From Sva-07 sp963716095 (GTDB lineage Bacteria > Actinomycetota > Acidimicrobiia > Acidimicrobiales > Ilumatobacteraceae), in the NCBI GenBank assembly GCA_963716095.1, contig CAVQSV010000008.1, positions 1-64,000 of the forward strand: a stretch of DNA of 64,000 nucleotides. The letters run 5' to 3'. Both the position numbers and the translations under genes were made by a program. The notes under the pieces are model-generated. The model was not told the origin of the DNA and ran no database searches. It saw only the letters and a list, made by a program, of their open reading frames with translations. Positions 28,188 to 37,443 of this stretch are shown in pieces. The stretch's first letter is position 1. Every line of letters starts with the position of its first letter.

Positions 28188-30302
28188 TCAGTCGTAGTAC
28201 CAGTAGCAGCCGTACTGCTCCGGGTCGCCCCAGCTCACCGAGTCGCGAGGCTCCAGACTCTGGCGATCGGAGAACTGCAGCTGGTCGAGGCCGATCGTGG
28301 CCAGTTCGTCGCCGATCGCGATCGAACGCTGCAACGGGTTCCAGCAACCGGTGCGAGTCCGGCTCGAATGGCTGATCGTTCCGCGTGCCACCAGCTCGCG
28401 TCCGTCGAGTTCGGCGACGACCGCTCCGCCGCCCGGGCCGACGATGTCCTTGGCGAGACAGTCCTCGTCGGTGCCGCAGTCACTCCAACCTGGCGACACC
28501 GGCAGCACGATCGTGCCGTCGGCGGGCCAGAACAGGAATGCCTTGTGGTCCCACTCGACCTCGCTCGAGCCGCCGATCGGCAAGGTGCTGATGCGCTGCG
28601 GATCGGTGGGGTCGCTGACGTCGAACAAGCTGAGCTGCGTGCCGGTCGTGCGACCCTCGTCGGTGGCGTCCTGCCCGACGCCCAGCAGCAGCCCATCGCC
28701 GACCGGGTGGAGATAGGCGGAGTAGCCGGGGATCTTCAATTCGCCCGCCTCGACGGGGTTGGCTGGATCGGTCAGATCGATCACATACAACGGGTCGATC
28801 TGACGGAACGTGACCACGTAGGCGAGGTCGTCGATGAACCGAACCGCGTAGATCTGCTCGTCCTTGCCGAGCCCACCGATCGAGGAGACCTGACGCAGTT
28901 CGTCGCCGTCGGGGCGCAACACGAACACGGTCGACTCGCTCTGCTCACCGAAGCCGCCCCAGTCGTCGGTCGTGGTGGCCACACGCAGGTCGCCGTTGAA
29001 CTCGCTCATCGCGAACTGGTTGAGCAGGCGACCTTCGACCTGTCCCGAGGCCACATAGGTCGCTGCGGTGCCGTCGTCGAGGCGGAACTGATGGATCAGC
29101 GTCGGTGGCGGTCCCGGGTCGATCTCCGGTGCTGTCGCCTCGGTCGTTGCCGTCTCGTCGAGAGGCACCGGGACCTCCCACTGCCAGTTCCAGTTCTGGG
29201 TGGCGACGTAGAGGTTGTCGGTCGATGCATAGACCGTGTCACCGGTCGAGACGATGCCGGCCGATCCGACGGGCGTCCCGTCGCCATTGACGTCGATCGA
29301 TCCGATCCAGGTGAGGCCGAGACCGGCGAACTCCGGCGGGGCCGCCACGGTCTCGCACGCCAACACCTGCGACATCGGACCGAACTCGCCGTTCTCGCCT
29401 TCGTCGAACCAGCGTGGCAGCCAGTCCTCGACGCTCGACTCGGCGATGATCTGCTTGTTTCGGTCCAACGCGGATTCCTCGTCGAGGCCGAACTGATTCG
29501 GCTGGACGAACGGGAGACGTTGGTCGAACGACGTCGTGATCACCAGGCGGGCGACCCCGTCGACCGAGCGAGTGGCGACCACGCCGCCCTCGAGATGTGA
29601 GCGACGCACCAGCTCGGGGCTCGATGGGTCGGTGACGTCGAACAACGACACGATCGTGTCGGGGGCGCCGCCCCAACTCGAGGTGACGACCACCAGTCGG
29701 TCGCCGTCGAGCAGCATCTGATGCGTGCCTTGGGGGAGTTCCGGCTCGGCGACGACCTCGGCGTCGCCGACCGCCACGATCCGCACCCCGTCGCTGCTCG
29801 CGACGTACACGTGCACGCCGTCGGTCTCGACGATGTCGCCCTCGTCGACGCCGACCTCCTGCACGTTCGTGCCGGAGTAGTCCTGCCCTTCGGTACCGCC
29901 CTGGGGCGCCGGGGCGCCCTCGGGCACCTCGCCGGCGGCGTCATCGGTCGCGGCCATGTCACCTTCCATCACGCGGCCGTCGCCGTAGTAGATGCCGCCG
30001 CCGCCCAGCCCCCATGCGGTCACGCGCTGCGACGCCTCGGTCTGCATGTACTCGAGCAGGGCGCCACAGTCACCGAAGAATTCCAGATTGGCCGATGCGA
30101 ACCCCTGGGGGCGTGGACTCGTGGGCGAGGGGGCCACGGTGCCGGCCGGATCGGTCGACGACACCTCGGCGGTGGTGGTCGGACTGGTTGCGTCCGATCC
30201 GCCGGGTGGGGTCGGATCGGCCGAGTCGTCGGAAGCGCACGACGCGGCGACGAGCAGTGTTGCGGTGGCGAGTGCCACTGGGACGAGCCGATTTCGCATC
30301 AT
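28188..30302 (-). CDS. Lipoprotein with C-terminal beta-propeller domain
   Basis: 704-residue exported lipoprotein: lipobox VAASC, a Thr/Pro/Ser-rich linker of about 40 residues, then the beta-propeller family (PF09826 type) signature TNVQEVGVDEGDIVETDG and repeated blades such as LVVVTSSWGGAPDTIVSLFD and DPLYVIDLTDPANPVEAGEL. The C-terminus has several cysteines (CGTDEDC, CYWYYD). The family is of unknown function; a role in surface protein interaction or calcium-dependent binding is possible. It converges on the arylsulfotransferase gene. Confidence 0.82.
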   Translation of the reverse strand: MMRNRLVPVALATATLLVAASCASDDSADPTPPGGSDATSPTTTAEVSSTDPAGTVAPSPTSPRPQGFASANLEFFGDCGALLEYMQTEASQRVTAWGLGGGGIYYGDGRVMEGDMAATDDAAGEVPEGAPAPQGGTEGQDYSGTNVQEVGVDEGDIVETDGVHVYVASSDGVRIVAVGDAEVVAEPELPQGTHQMLLDGDRLVVVTSSWGGAPDTIVSLFDVTDPSSPELVRRSHLEGGVVATRSVDGVARLVITTSFDQRLPFVQPNQFGLDEESALDRNKQIIAESSVEDWLPRWFDEGENGEFGPMSQVLACETVAAPPEFAGLGLTWIGSIDVNGDGTPVGSAGIVSTGDTVYASTDNLYVATQNWNWQWEVPVPLDETATTEATAPEIDPGPPPTLIHQFRLDDGTAATYVASGQVEGRLLNQFAMSEFNGDLRVATTTDDWGGFGEQSESTVFVLRPDGDELRQVSSIGGLGKDEQIYAVRFIDDLAYVVTFRQIDPLYVIDLTDPANPVEAGELKIPGYSAYLHPVGDGLLLGVGQDATDEGRTTGTQLSLFDVSDPTDPQRISTLPIGGSSEVEWDHKAFLFWPADGTIVLPVSPGWSDCGTDEDCLAKDIVGPGGGAVVAELDGRELVARGTISHSSRTRTGCWNPLQRSIAIGDELATIGLDQLQFSDRQSLEPRDSVSWGDPEQYGCYWYYD

Positions 30303-30382
30303 GTGTGTTGGACGTCACACCGGCCGGTTTGGTTCCTCGTCGGGATGCAACACTTCGTCAAGATCGCCCGAACGGCCAACCG

Positions 30383-31219
30383 TCAGCGCTCGTCGAGGAT
30401 CAAGCTCTGCACACTTCGGCCGAGCCGTCCATCGACATCGAACAGCGCCGACTCGGCGAAACCGGCACCAGACGACTCGGTCGCCGTGCCGTACACCGAC
30501 TCGCTGCGCATCCCGATCCACTCGCCGACCGGTGAGCGCAACAGATGCACCGTCAGGTCGGGGTTGATGTACGTGAACTGCTCGAACGGCAACCCACCGC
30601 TGACACCGTTGCCGAAGTCCGCAGCCGCCGCAGCTCGCTGTGCCCCTGAGGGCGCCTCATCCGGGACGACGGGGACGAGCAGACGGATCCACACGCCAAC
30701 GGCACCGGGAGCGTCCCAGGCGCCCTCGACGAAACGATGCTCGCAGGCGTCCTTGTGGAACGCGACATGGTCATCGGCCGCCCACGTGACGCGCTGAGCG
30801 ACACCATCGTCCGGACTCCCCGGCGCGAGGCCGGGCGACTGCACGACGTCGGCCGGTAGGTCGAGGTCCTTCACCCGGATCTGCAGGCTGCGCGCCCGCG
30901 CCACCTCGGTCTCGCCGTCGAGCAGGCGTGCGGCGACGAGCGACACCTTGCGTCCATCGCGTTCGACCTCGGTGGTCAGCGTGAGCGGCACGCCGACCGG
31001 GACCGGACGGGTCAACTCGATCGAGAGCCGCGCCACCTGCCAGTCGACCGGCGACTGCGGGTTCGCACGCTCGACGGCGCGGGCCAGCAGAGCACTGACC
31101 GGGCCACCGTGGCAGGCGCGGGGGTCCCAGGGGCCGCGGGCCAATTCGGTGGGCGTCCACCGGTCGGGCCCCGCCGGCTCGAACAGCGACGTGCGAGCAC
31201 CGCTCGTGACGTCGTGCAT
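30383..31219 (-). CDS. Acyl-CoA thioesterase-like (double hotdog) protein
   Basis: 278 residues from ATG 31219, arranged as two hotdog domains of the TesB-like class: GPWDPRACHGGPVSALLARA in the first and GGLPFEQFTYINPDLTVHLL with GEWIGMRSESVYG in the second. Predicted to hydrolyse acyl-CoA thioesters in the cytoplasm. It starts two bases after the stop of the LLM oxidoreductase gene and is probably cotranscribed with it. The chain-length preference cannot be read from sequence. Confidence 0.8.
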   Translation of the reverse strand: MHDVTSGARTSLFEPAGPDRWTPTELARGPWDPRACHGGPVSALLARAVERANPQSPVDWQVARLSIELTRPVPVGVPLTLTTEVERDGRKVSLVAARLLDGETEVARARSLQIRVKDLDLPADVVQSPGLAPGSPDDGVAQRVTWAADDHVAFHKDACEHRFVEGAWDAPGAVGVWIRLLVPVVPDEAPSGAQRAAAAADFGNGVSGGLPFEQFTYINPDLTVHLLRSPVGEWIGMRSESVYGTATESSGAGFAESALFDVDGRLGRSVQSLILDER

Positions 31220-31221
31220 CG

Positions 31222-32145
31222 TCACCGTGTCTCGAGCGGTCGGAGCACGTCGGCGGCCTCGGTGAGGTGGTCCACCCAGGCGTCGGCTCCCTGGGGTTCG
31301 GCCAGTGGGAGCACCACGAACTTCGACGTGCCGACGTCGATGAATCGGCGGATCAAGTCGGTGAGACCGTCCCACGACGTCGGCACGAGCTCGCTGGGAT
31401 CGCTCAGATCGGGACGGCGCTTCGCCAGCAGGGCCAGGAGTCTGTCGGGGATCGGTCCGAACGAATAGGGGACCAGGACGCCGTAGTGGTCGTGTTCGAT
31501 CTCGCGGTCGTGTTCGGCGCACACCTCCTCGATGACGACGCGCCCTGCGGCCGCATCATCCGGTGTGACGAACGACGGGAGCCAGCCGTCGGCCATCCTG
31601 CCGATCCGCCGCAACTCCGACGGCGCGATCCCGCCCAACCACACCTCCATCTTCGTTGCGGGTGGGAGCACACGGACGTCGTCGTAGTCGTAGCGCGCGC
31701 CGTGGTGGGTGAACGGCTCGCCGGTCCAGCAGCTCCGCATCACCGTGAGCATCTCGTCGAAGAGCTTCGCCCGCTCGCCGCGTTGGACACCGAAGGCCTG
31801 CTGCTCGATCGGATCGACGGCGCCGAGCCCGAATGCCGGGAGCAGGCGCCCGCCCGACATGTTCGCAAGTGTTGCCAGCTCCTTGGCCAGCACCACCGGG
31901 TTGCGTCCGGGGAGCACCATCACCGACATGCCGAACTTGAGTCGCTCGGTGCGTCCCGCCCCGTAGGCCATCGCGACCAGTGGGTCGGGCGCTGGGCCGC
32001 TGATCCGCTCGGACAGCCACAGCGAGTCGAACCCGAGGGACTCGAGTGCATCGACCACCGTGCCGTAGGACGGACCGTGGAGACCGGTGGACGTGCCGAG
32101 GCCGAATCCGATGCGAACCTTCGGCGCTGGCTGCAGATCACTCAT
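31222..32145 (-). CDS. LLM class (F420-dependent type) oxidoreductase
   Basis: 307-residue luciferase-like monooxygenase-fold TIM barrel: RIGFGLGTSTGLHGPSYGTV, SLWLSERISGPAPDPLVAMA and MSVMVLPGRNPVVLAKELAT are typical, and EVWLGGIAPSELRRIGRMAD marks the cofactor-binding strand. Such proteins use F420 (or FMN) and act on varied substrates. It heads a two-gene unit with a thioesterase; substrate unknown. Confidence 0.85.
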   Translation of the reverse strand: MSDLQPAPKVRIGFGLGTSTGLHGPSYGTVVDALESLGFDSLWLSERISGPAPDPLVAMAYGAGRTERLKFGMSVMVLPGRNPVVLAKELATLANMSGGRLLPAFGLGAVDPIEQQAFGVQRGERAKLFDEMLTVMRSCWTGEPFTHHGARYDYDDVRVLPPATKMEVWLGGIAPSELRRIGRMADGWLPSFVTPDDAAAGRVVIEEVCAEHDREIEHDHYGVLVPYSFGPIPDRLLALLAKRRPDLSDPSELVPTSWDGLTDLIRRFIDVGTSKFVVLPLAEPQGADAWVDHLTEAADVLRPLETR

Positions 32146-32225
32146 GGCGTGATCGTGTCACAGCGCGCCACGGTGACGAGATCCGGCAAGGTGGTCGCCC
32201 GAGCGGTCGGGGTGCGACTGCGACG

Positions 32226-32498
32226 TCAGTGGGCGCGGGGCGAGCCGAGTCGGACCGGGGCGTGTTCGCGGCGAACCCGCGTGGTCTGGATCCAACTGGC
32301 GGTGAAGGCCACCACGATCACGGGCAGCACGATCACTGCCTGTGGGATGTCACCGGCTGCCGACACTGCAATCGCAGCGAGCCCTGCCACCACCGAGATC
32401 ACGACGGCGAGTTTGATGGCGGCGTACCAGGTGTGTCGGTCGAGTTCCACGGATCTTTCATACAACGGGTGAATTGCCGTTGTCTCGTGTGTCGACAC
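32226..32498 (-). CDS. Small membrane protein, unrecognised
   Basis: 90 residues with two hydrophobic segments (IKLAVVISVVAGLAAIAVSA and AVIVLPVIVVAFTASWIQ) and charged ends. No family is recognised. Composition and codon use look genuine (GC-rich third positions), and it lies in an otherwise empty 490-base gap between two minus-strand genes. Confidence 0.6.
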   Translation of the reverse strand: MSTHETTAIHPLYERSVELDRHTWYAAIKLAVVISVVAGLAAIAVSAAGDIPQAVIVLPVIVVAFTASWIQTTRVRREHAPVRLGSPRAH

Positions 32499-32633
32499 CT
32501 CGATCGAGAGTTGTCATGCAACGGACACCATCGACATGGAATCGCGCGATCGGACATGACGAAGCCGTGACACCGCGATGACGTGATGGTGACGGCGCTT
32601 CGCCGGACATGCGGCGGCAACGCTGCGCCGGGG

Positions 32634-33077
32634 TCACTCCGCGTGCGACTGATGGACGCGGACGGTGTTGATCGCTGGGATGTCCCACACTTCGCTGATG
32701 CGCTCGTCGACGATCCGCCACACGACGATCGCATCGACGTCGAGCGCGGTGCCCCCGAAGCTCACCGTGTTGGTCGCAGACGCGACGACGAACTCGTCTC
32801 CGTATGGGGTGGCCGAGTGGGGTTCGTTGTGGAACCCGGTGTCGCTCGTCTGTTCCAGTCGCTCGAAGAGGCTGCGGATGCCGTCGTACCCGTGGTGGTC
32901 GCCGGCGAGTTCGGGAAGCCGCGGATTGACGAAGTGGAACACGACGTCGGGCGCGTACAGATGCTCGTCGGGCTCGGCGAAGCCGTTCTGGATGAGGGCT
33001 CCGGCGCGTACGACGAGATCGAGATTCGCCTGCTGTGTCGATGGAGATGAATCGATGGGGTGGTCGATCGTGGTCAT
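32634..33077 (-). CDS. SnoaL/NTF2-like protein
   Basis: 147-residue cone-shaped NTF2-like fold: NLDLVVRAGALIQNGFAEPD, the DVVFHFVNPRLPELAGDHHG strand region, ATNTVSFGGTALDVDAIVVW and ISEVWDIPAINT. Members act as small cyclases, isomerases or ligand binders and are often paired with SDR enzymes; a divergent SDR gene starts at 33305. No catalytic role can be assigned. Confidence 0.75.
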   Translation of the reverse strand: MTTIDHPIDSSPSTQQANLDLVVRAGALIQNGFAEPDEHLYAPDVVFHFVNPRLPELAGDHHGYDGIRSLFERLEQTSDTGFHNEPHSATPYGDEFVVASATNTVSFGGTALDVDAIVVWRIVDERISEVWDIPAINTVRVHQSHAE

Positions 33078-33304
33078 CCACCTTCTGTCCCTCCTCAGTC
33101 AGTTGGCTCAGGACCCATCGTCGTGCCGGTCGGAGCGCGACGGGTAGGGGAGATCGTCACAACGACCCAGACGCGCCGATCGAGGTCTCGACACGGTGAT
33201 CTCGATGAGGTCCGACACCGCCCGCCCGGGAGCGCGGTGACCGTCCTCGCAGTGTCGGTCTGTGACCGAAAGCGTTGTCCGCCGCGCAACTAGGGTCGCT
33301 GCCC

Positions 33305-34090
33305 ATGTCGCTCAGCGCCCCGTTTGCCTCCAGTCCGCTCGACCGCTTTCGACTCGACGATCAGATCACCATCGTCACCGGCGCTTCATCGGGCCTCGGT
33401 GCGCACTTCGCCAGAGTGCTCCACTCGGTCGGGGCCCAGGTGGTGCTCACCGCTCGGCGCGCCGATCGCCTCGACGCGCTCGCCGCAGAACTGCCTGGTG
33501 CGCATGTCTGCGCCGCCGACATGGCGGACGAGGCCGACCGCGAACGCCTGGTCGCCGACGTGCTGGAACGCTTCGGCCGGGTCGACGTGCTCGTCAACAA
33601 CGCCGGGGTCGGTGGATCGGTCGCAGTCGAGGACGAGGAGTTGGGCCGGTTCCGGGACTCGATGGAGATCAACGTCACTGCGCTGTGGCACCTCTCGAAG
33701 CTGTGTGCTCCGACGATGATCAGCAACGGCGCAGGATCGATCGTCAACGTGGCGTCGATGCTCGGCCACGTCGGCTCCACGCCGGTCAAGCAGGCGCACT
33801 ACTGCGCCAGCAAGGGCGCGGTGGTCAACCTCACGCGGGAACTCGCGTTGCAGTGGGCCCGCAAGGGTGTACGCGTGAACGCACTGTGTCCCGGCTGGTT
33901 TCCTTCGGAGATGACCGAGGGGATGGACACCGATGACGGCAGTGCTCGCTTCATCGCCGCGAACTCGCCGATTCCGCGGATGGGCGAACTCCACGAACTC
34001 GACGGGGCACTGCTGTTGCTCGCATCCCCGGCGAGCACGTTCCTCACCGGCCAGAGCATCATCGTCGACGGCGGGTGGACCGCACGCTGA
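33305..34090 (+). CDS. Short-chain dehydrogenase/reductase
   Basis: 261-residue classical SDR: cofactor motif TGASSGLGAHFA, DVLVNNAGVG, the catalytic Ser region IVNVASMLGH, YCASK (Tyr-x3-Lys) and the C-terminal ALCPGWFPSEMTE and ITVDGGWT-type ending. ATG 33305 is chosen because the fold starts shortly after it. The TARRADRL stretch after strand two suggests NADP preference. Substrate unknown, possibly a hydroxyacyl or steroid-like compound. Confidence 0.9.
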   Translation: MSLSAPFASSPLDRFRLDDQITIVTGASSGLGAHFARVLHSVGAQVVLTARRADRLDALAAELPGAHVCAADMADEADRERLVADVLERFGRVDVLVNNAGVGGSVAVEDEELGRFRDSMEINVTALWHLSKLCAPTMISNGAGSIVNVASMLGHVGSTPVKQAHYCASKGAVVNLTRELALQWARKGVRVNALCPGWFPSEMTEGMDTDDGSARFIAANSPIPRMGELHELDGALLLLASPASTFLTGQSIIVDGGWTAR

Positions 34091-34148
34091 ACAACCCGTG
34101 ATGTGATACAACAATCACGTCCAACGCGCGAGATCGAGGAGAGATCAC

Positions 34149-34520
34149 ATGAAGAACATGCTGCAGGAGTTCAAGGACTTCGTCAACCGGGGCAATCTGG
34201 TCGAGCTCGCCATCGCGTTCGTGCTGGCGACGGCGTTCGCCCCGGTGGTGCTCAGCATCGTCGACAACATCTTCATGCCGATCATCGCTGCGATCATCGG
34301 CGAGCCGGATTTCAGCAGCCTCGGCTTCGACATCGGCGACGCCCGCATCAACTACGGCACCCCACTCACGCTGATCATCAACTTCCTGGTCATCGCCTTC
34401 GTGTGTTTCCTCGTCGTCAAGGCCTACAACGCCTCCAAGAAGTCCGCTGACGAGGAAGACGACGGTCCGAGCGAGGTCGAGCTGCTCACCGAGATTCGCG
34501 ACGCCCTGCGCAACCGCTGA
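34149..34520 (+). CDS. mscL: Large-conductance mechanosensitive channel MscL
   Basis: Emergency release channel opened by membrane tension under hypo-osmotic shock. 123 residues: LQEFKDFVNRGNLVELAIAF (N-terminal amphipathic helix and start of TM1), DNIFMPIIAAIIGEPDFSSL, an INYGTPLTLIINFLVIAFVCF TM2 stretch, and a charged cytoplasmic helix EVELLTEIRDAL. All match MscL in length and order. A strong ribosome site (GAGGAGAG) precedes ATG 34149. Confidence 0.96.
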   Translation: MKNMLQEFKDFVNRGNLVELAIAFVLATAFAPVVLSIVDNIFMPIIAAIIGEPDFSSLGFDIGDARINYGTPLTLIINFLVIAFVCFLVVKAYNASKKSADEEDDGPSEVELLTEIRDALRNR

Positions 34521-34576
34521 CGTCGGTACCGGGCGCGATGCCACACTCGGCCGCGAACCCGCTTCAATGGGGGGTG

Positions 34577-35749
34577 ATGTCTCGTTGCCGAACCGTTGCT
34601 GCTGTCGCCGCGATCGCGCTCGTTGCTGCCGCCTGCGGCTCTGCCGGCGACGAGAGCAACGACACGATCCCGCCGGTGACTCCGGTTCCCACGATCGGCG
34701 GCGTCGGCGTCGTTCCGGCCGTTCCGTCGGCGGTGCGCGAGCCGGTCGTGGTCGTCCCCCTGCCGGTCGACGTCGACGGCGAGACGTCGCAATTGATCGG
34801 CGAAACCGTCGAGGGAAATCGCGTCCTGATGATCGGCGACTCGATCTTGGCATCCACCTCGTCGAGGTACGGCAACCAGATGTGCGAGGCGGTGGTGCCG
34901 CTCGGCTGGCAGGTGGCGGTCGAAGCCGAGCCCAGCCGTTTCGTCGACTTCGGCAACACGGTGCTGAGGCGAGCGTTGCCCGACGACGTCGCCCCCGAGG
35001 ACGACTGGGACGCTGCAGTCGTGTTTCTCGGCAGCAACTACCGCGGTGATGCCTTTGCGTACGAGGCCGAACTGATCGAGATCCTCGATCGGTTGGAGCC
35101 GCGCCCGGTGCTGCTGTTGACGGTCACCGAGTACCGCCCGAACTACGTCGAGGTCAACGTCGTCATCGACCGTCTCGGTGCCGATCGTGACCACGTCACG
35201 GTGCTCGACTGGAAGACGATCTCCGAGACGCCCGGTGTCTTGAGCAGCGATCGTCTTCATCCCACCGACGCGGGGCGGCGTGTGCTGGCCGACGCGGTCG
35301 CCGCAGCGCTCGGACCGGTTCCCGACGCGGTCGGCGACTGTCTGCGTTCGACGTTCCGCAACGATTCCGCCGTCGACAGCGGGAACTCCAGCACGGTGCT
35401 CGGCCGTTCTTCGAGTCGATCGAGTTCGAGCAGCTCCGGTTCCAGCGGGTCGAGTTCGAGCAGTTCCGGTTCGAGCAGCTCCGGTTCCAGCGGGTCGAGT
35501 TCGAGCGGCGTGACGCCCACCACGGCGCCCCCGAACACCTCGGATTCGACGTCGACGTCCGACGGTGGTGAAGGCGGAACCGAGCCGACGGCGACCGTTC
35601 CCGACAGCGGAGACGCCACGACGCCTGAGCCAACGTCACCTCCGGCGCCACCGGCTCCTCAGCCGACTTCGCCACCGGCTCCTCAGCCGACTTCGCCACC
35701 GGCGCCTGAGCCGCCTGAGTCACCGGCGCCTCCGTCGACCGACGGCTGA
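34577..35749 (+). CDS. Secreted SGNH-hydrolase-like lipoprotein with Ser-rich and Pro/Thr-rich tail
   Basis: Lipoprotein signal (lipobox VAAAC), a catalytic-type SGNH domain with block I VLMIGDSILAS (Ser in GDS) and block V SSDRLHPTDAG (Asp-x-x-His), about 230 residues in all. The block III Asn could be in VFLGSNYRG. After it comes a tandem Ser/Gly tract (35400-35510, built from near-identical 15-30-base units) and PTSPPAPQ repeats to the end. The tail looks like a wall-spanning or glycosylated spacer. Predicted esterase/acetylesterase acting outside the cell. Confidence 0.75.
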   Translation: MSRCRTVAAVAAIALVAAACGSAGDESNDTIPPVTPVPTIGGVGVVPAVPSAVREPVVVVPLPVDVDGETSQLIGETVEGNRVLMIGDSILASTSSRYGNQMCEAVVPLGWQVAVEAEPSRFVDFGNTVLRRALPDDVAPEDDWDAAVVFLGSNYRGDAFAYEAELIEILDRLEPRPVLLLTVTEYRPNYVEVNVVIDRLGADRDHVTVLDWKTISETPGVLSSDRLHPTDAGRRVLADAVAAALGPVPDAVGDCLRSTFRNDSAVDSGNSSTVLGRSSSRSSSSSSGSSGSSSSSSGSSSSGSSGSSSSGVTPTTAPPNTSDSTSTSDGGEGGTEPTATVPDSGDATTPEPTSPPAPPAPQPTSPPAPQPTSPPAPEPPESPAPPSTDG

Positions 35750-35793
35750 GCACACCAAATCCTGTTCCGTCGACGCCGCCGTAGCCTGGACGG

Positions 35794-37440
35794 GTGCTCC
35801 AGGCCCAGGCGATCTCGGTGGAAGTGGGGGGTCGACTGCTCGTCGACTCCGCCAGCTTCACCGTCATGCCCCGCGACAAGGTGGGCATCGTCGGTCGCAA
35901 CGGCGCAGGCAAGACCAGTCTCTTCAAGGTGTTGGGCGGCGCCAACGAGCCGAAGGCTGGCAAGGTGCTGCGCAAGGGCGGCTTCGGCTATCTGCCCCAG
36001 GACCCCAAGATCGACTCGGCGCTCGACGGTCGCAGCTGCGTCACGCACGTACTGTCGGGCCGGGGGATCGACGACGAGATCACCCGCATCGAGAAGCTGC
36101 GGCTCTCCATGGAGGAGAACCCCGACGAACGCAACGTCACCCGCTACACCACCGCCGAGGAGGCCTTCCGCACGAACGGTGGCTACGCCGCCGAGAGCGA
36201 AGCGCGTGCGATGGCGGCAGGCCTCGGCATCCCCGATGAGCGCCTCGACCAGCCGATCAGCACGCTGTCAGGCGGTGAGCGTCGCCGGGTCGAGTTGGCT
36301 CGAATCCTCTTCGCCGGATCCGACGTCCTCTGCCTCGACGAGCCGACCAACCACCTCGACGTCGACGCCAAGGCGTGGCTGCTCGGTTTCCTCCGTCAGT
36401 ACAAAGGCGCGCTGTTGGTGATCAGCCACGACCTCGAACTGCTCGACGAGTCGATCACCCGTGTCCTGCACCTCGATCGGGCGACCGAGACCGACGTCGG
36501 TGAGATCTTCGAATATCGCGGCACCTACAGCCAGTACCAGCGTGCCCGCGCCGATGACGAGGCTCGGCTCGCGAAGAAGGCGGTGCTGCAGGCCAAGGAG
36601 ATCGATCGTCTGCAGACCGTCGTCGATCGATTCGGCGCCAAGGCCACCAAGGCGGCGATGGCCCACAGCGTCGAGAAGCGCATCGCCCGCCTCGAGACCC
36701 AACGGGTGCGCGGGCCGCAGGCCACCAAGACGATGACGGTCCGGTTCCCCGATCCGCCCAAGTGTGGCGAAACGGTCATCCGGGCGTCGGGCATGTGCAA
36801 GGCCTACGGCGGGCCGACGATCTTCGAAGACATCGACTTCGATCTCGGACGTGGCGAGCGGCTGTTGGTGCTCGGCCTGAACGGCGCAGGCAAGACCAGC
36901 CTGTTGAGGATTCTGGCGGGCGAGACCGAAGCCGACCTCGGTGACTTCGAGTTCGGCTACCAGGTGCACGCCGGGTACTACGCGCAAGAGCACGACAACC
37001 TGCGTACGGATCAGTCGCTGCTCACCAACATCCGCGACGCCGTCCCCGATGGGATGAACCTCGGTGAGACGCAGCTCCGCGGCCTGCTCGGCATGTTCGG
37101 TCTGTCCGGTGAGAAGGTGTTCCAGGAGTCCGGCACCCTGTCGGGCGGTGAGAAGACCAAGCTGGCACTCGCGATGCTGATGGTCGGGCGCAACAACTTG
37201 TTGTTGCTCGACGAGCCGACCAACAACCTCGACCCACCCTCGCGCCAAGCGGTCGCCGACGCACTCGTCGACTGGCCCGGCGCGATCATTCTGGTGAGCC
37301 ACGACGAGGACTTCGTCCGCGAGTTGGCACCCACCAAGGTGCTGCTGATGCCCGACGGCGATGTCGACTACTTCAGCGACGAGCTGGCTCGACCTCGTCT
37401 CGATGTCCTGATCACGCCAGGGGTCAGACCCCAGGCGTGA
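35794..37440 (+). CDS. ABC-F family ATPase (ribosome-associated type)
   Basis: 548-residue soluble protein with two ABC domains and no membrane segments: first Walker A GRNGAGKTS, signature LSGGERRRVELAR, Walker B VLCLDEPTNHLD; linker rich in Lys/Arg (about 250-310); second Walker A GLNGAGKTS, signature LSGGEKTKLALA, Walker B LLLLDEPTNNLD. This is the ABC-F layout of Uup/EttA-like translation factors or antibiotic-resistance ATPases. GTG 35794 starts at the fold. The last residues (ITPGVRPQA) and the stop are encoded by an intergenic palindrome, so the natural C-terminus may have been replaced. Confidence 0.9.
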   Translation: MLQAQAISVEVGGRLLVDSASFTVMPRDKVGIVGRNGAGKTSLFKVLGGANEPKAGKVLRKGGFGYLPQDPKIDSALDGRSCVTHVLSGRGIDDEITRIEKLRLSMEENPDERNVTRYTTAEEAFRTNGGYAAESEARAMAAGLGIPDERLDQPISTLSGGERRRVELARILFAGSDVLCLDEPTNHLDVDAKAWLLGFLRQYKGALLVISHDLELLDESITRVLHLDRATETDVGEIFEYRGTYSQYQRARADDEARLAKKAVLQAKEIDRLQTVVDRFGAKATKAAMAHSVEKRIARLETQRVRGPQATKTMTVRFPDPPKCGETVIRASGMCKAYGGPTIFEDIDFDLGRGERLLVLGLNGAGKTSLLRILAGETEADLGDFEFGYQVHAGYYAQEHDNLRTDQSLLTNIRDAVPDGMNLGETQLRGLLGMFGLSGEKVFQESGTLSGGEKTKLALAMLMVGRNNLLLLDEPTNNLDPPSRQAVADALVDWPGAIILVSHDEDFVRELAPTKVLLMPDGDVDYFSDELARPRLDVLITPGVRPQA

Positions 37441-37441
37441 T
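37411..37441. repeat. Palindrome family B, copy 1 (overlaps a gene end)
   Basis: Arms ATCACGCC and GGCGTGAT around a GGGGTCAGACCCC core. It supplies the final ten codons and the stop of the ABC-F gene and ends two bases from the stop of the convergent SelW-like gene, so it probably serves as the shared terminator. Confidence 0.8.
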
Positions 37442-37443
37442 CG

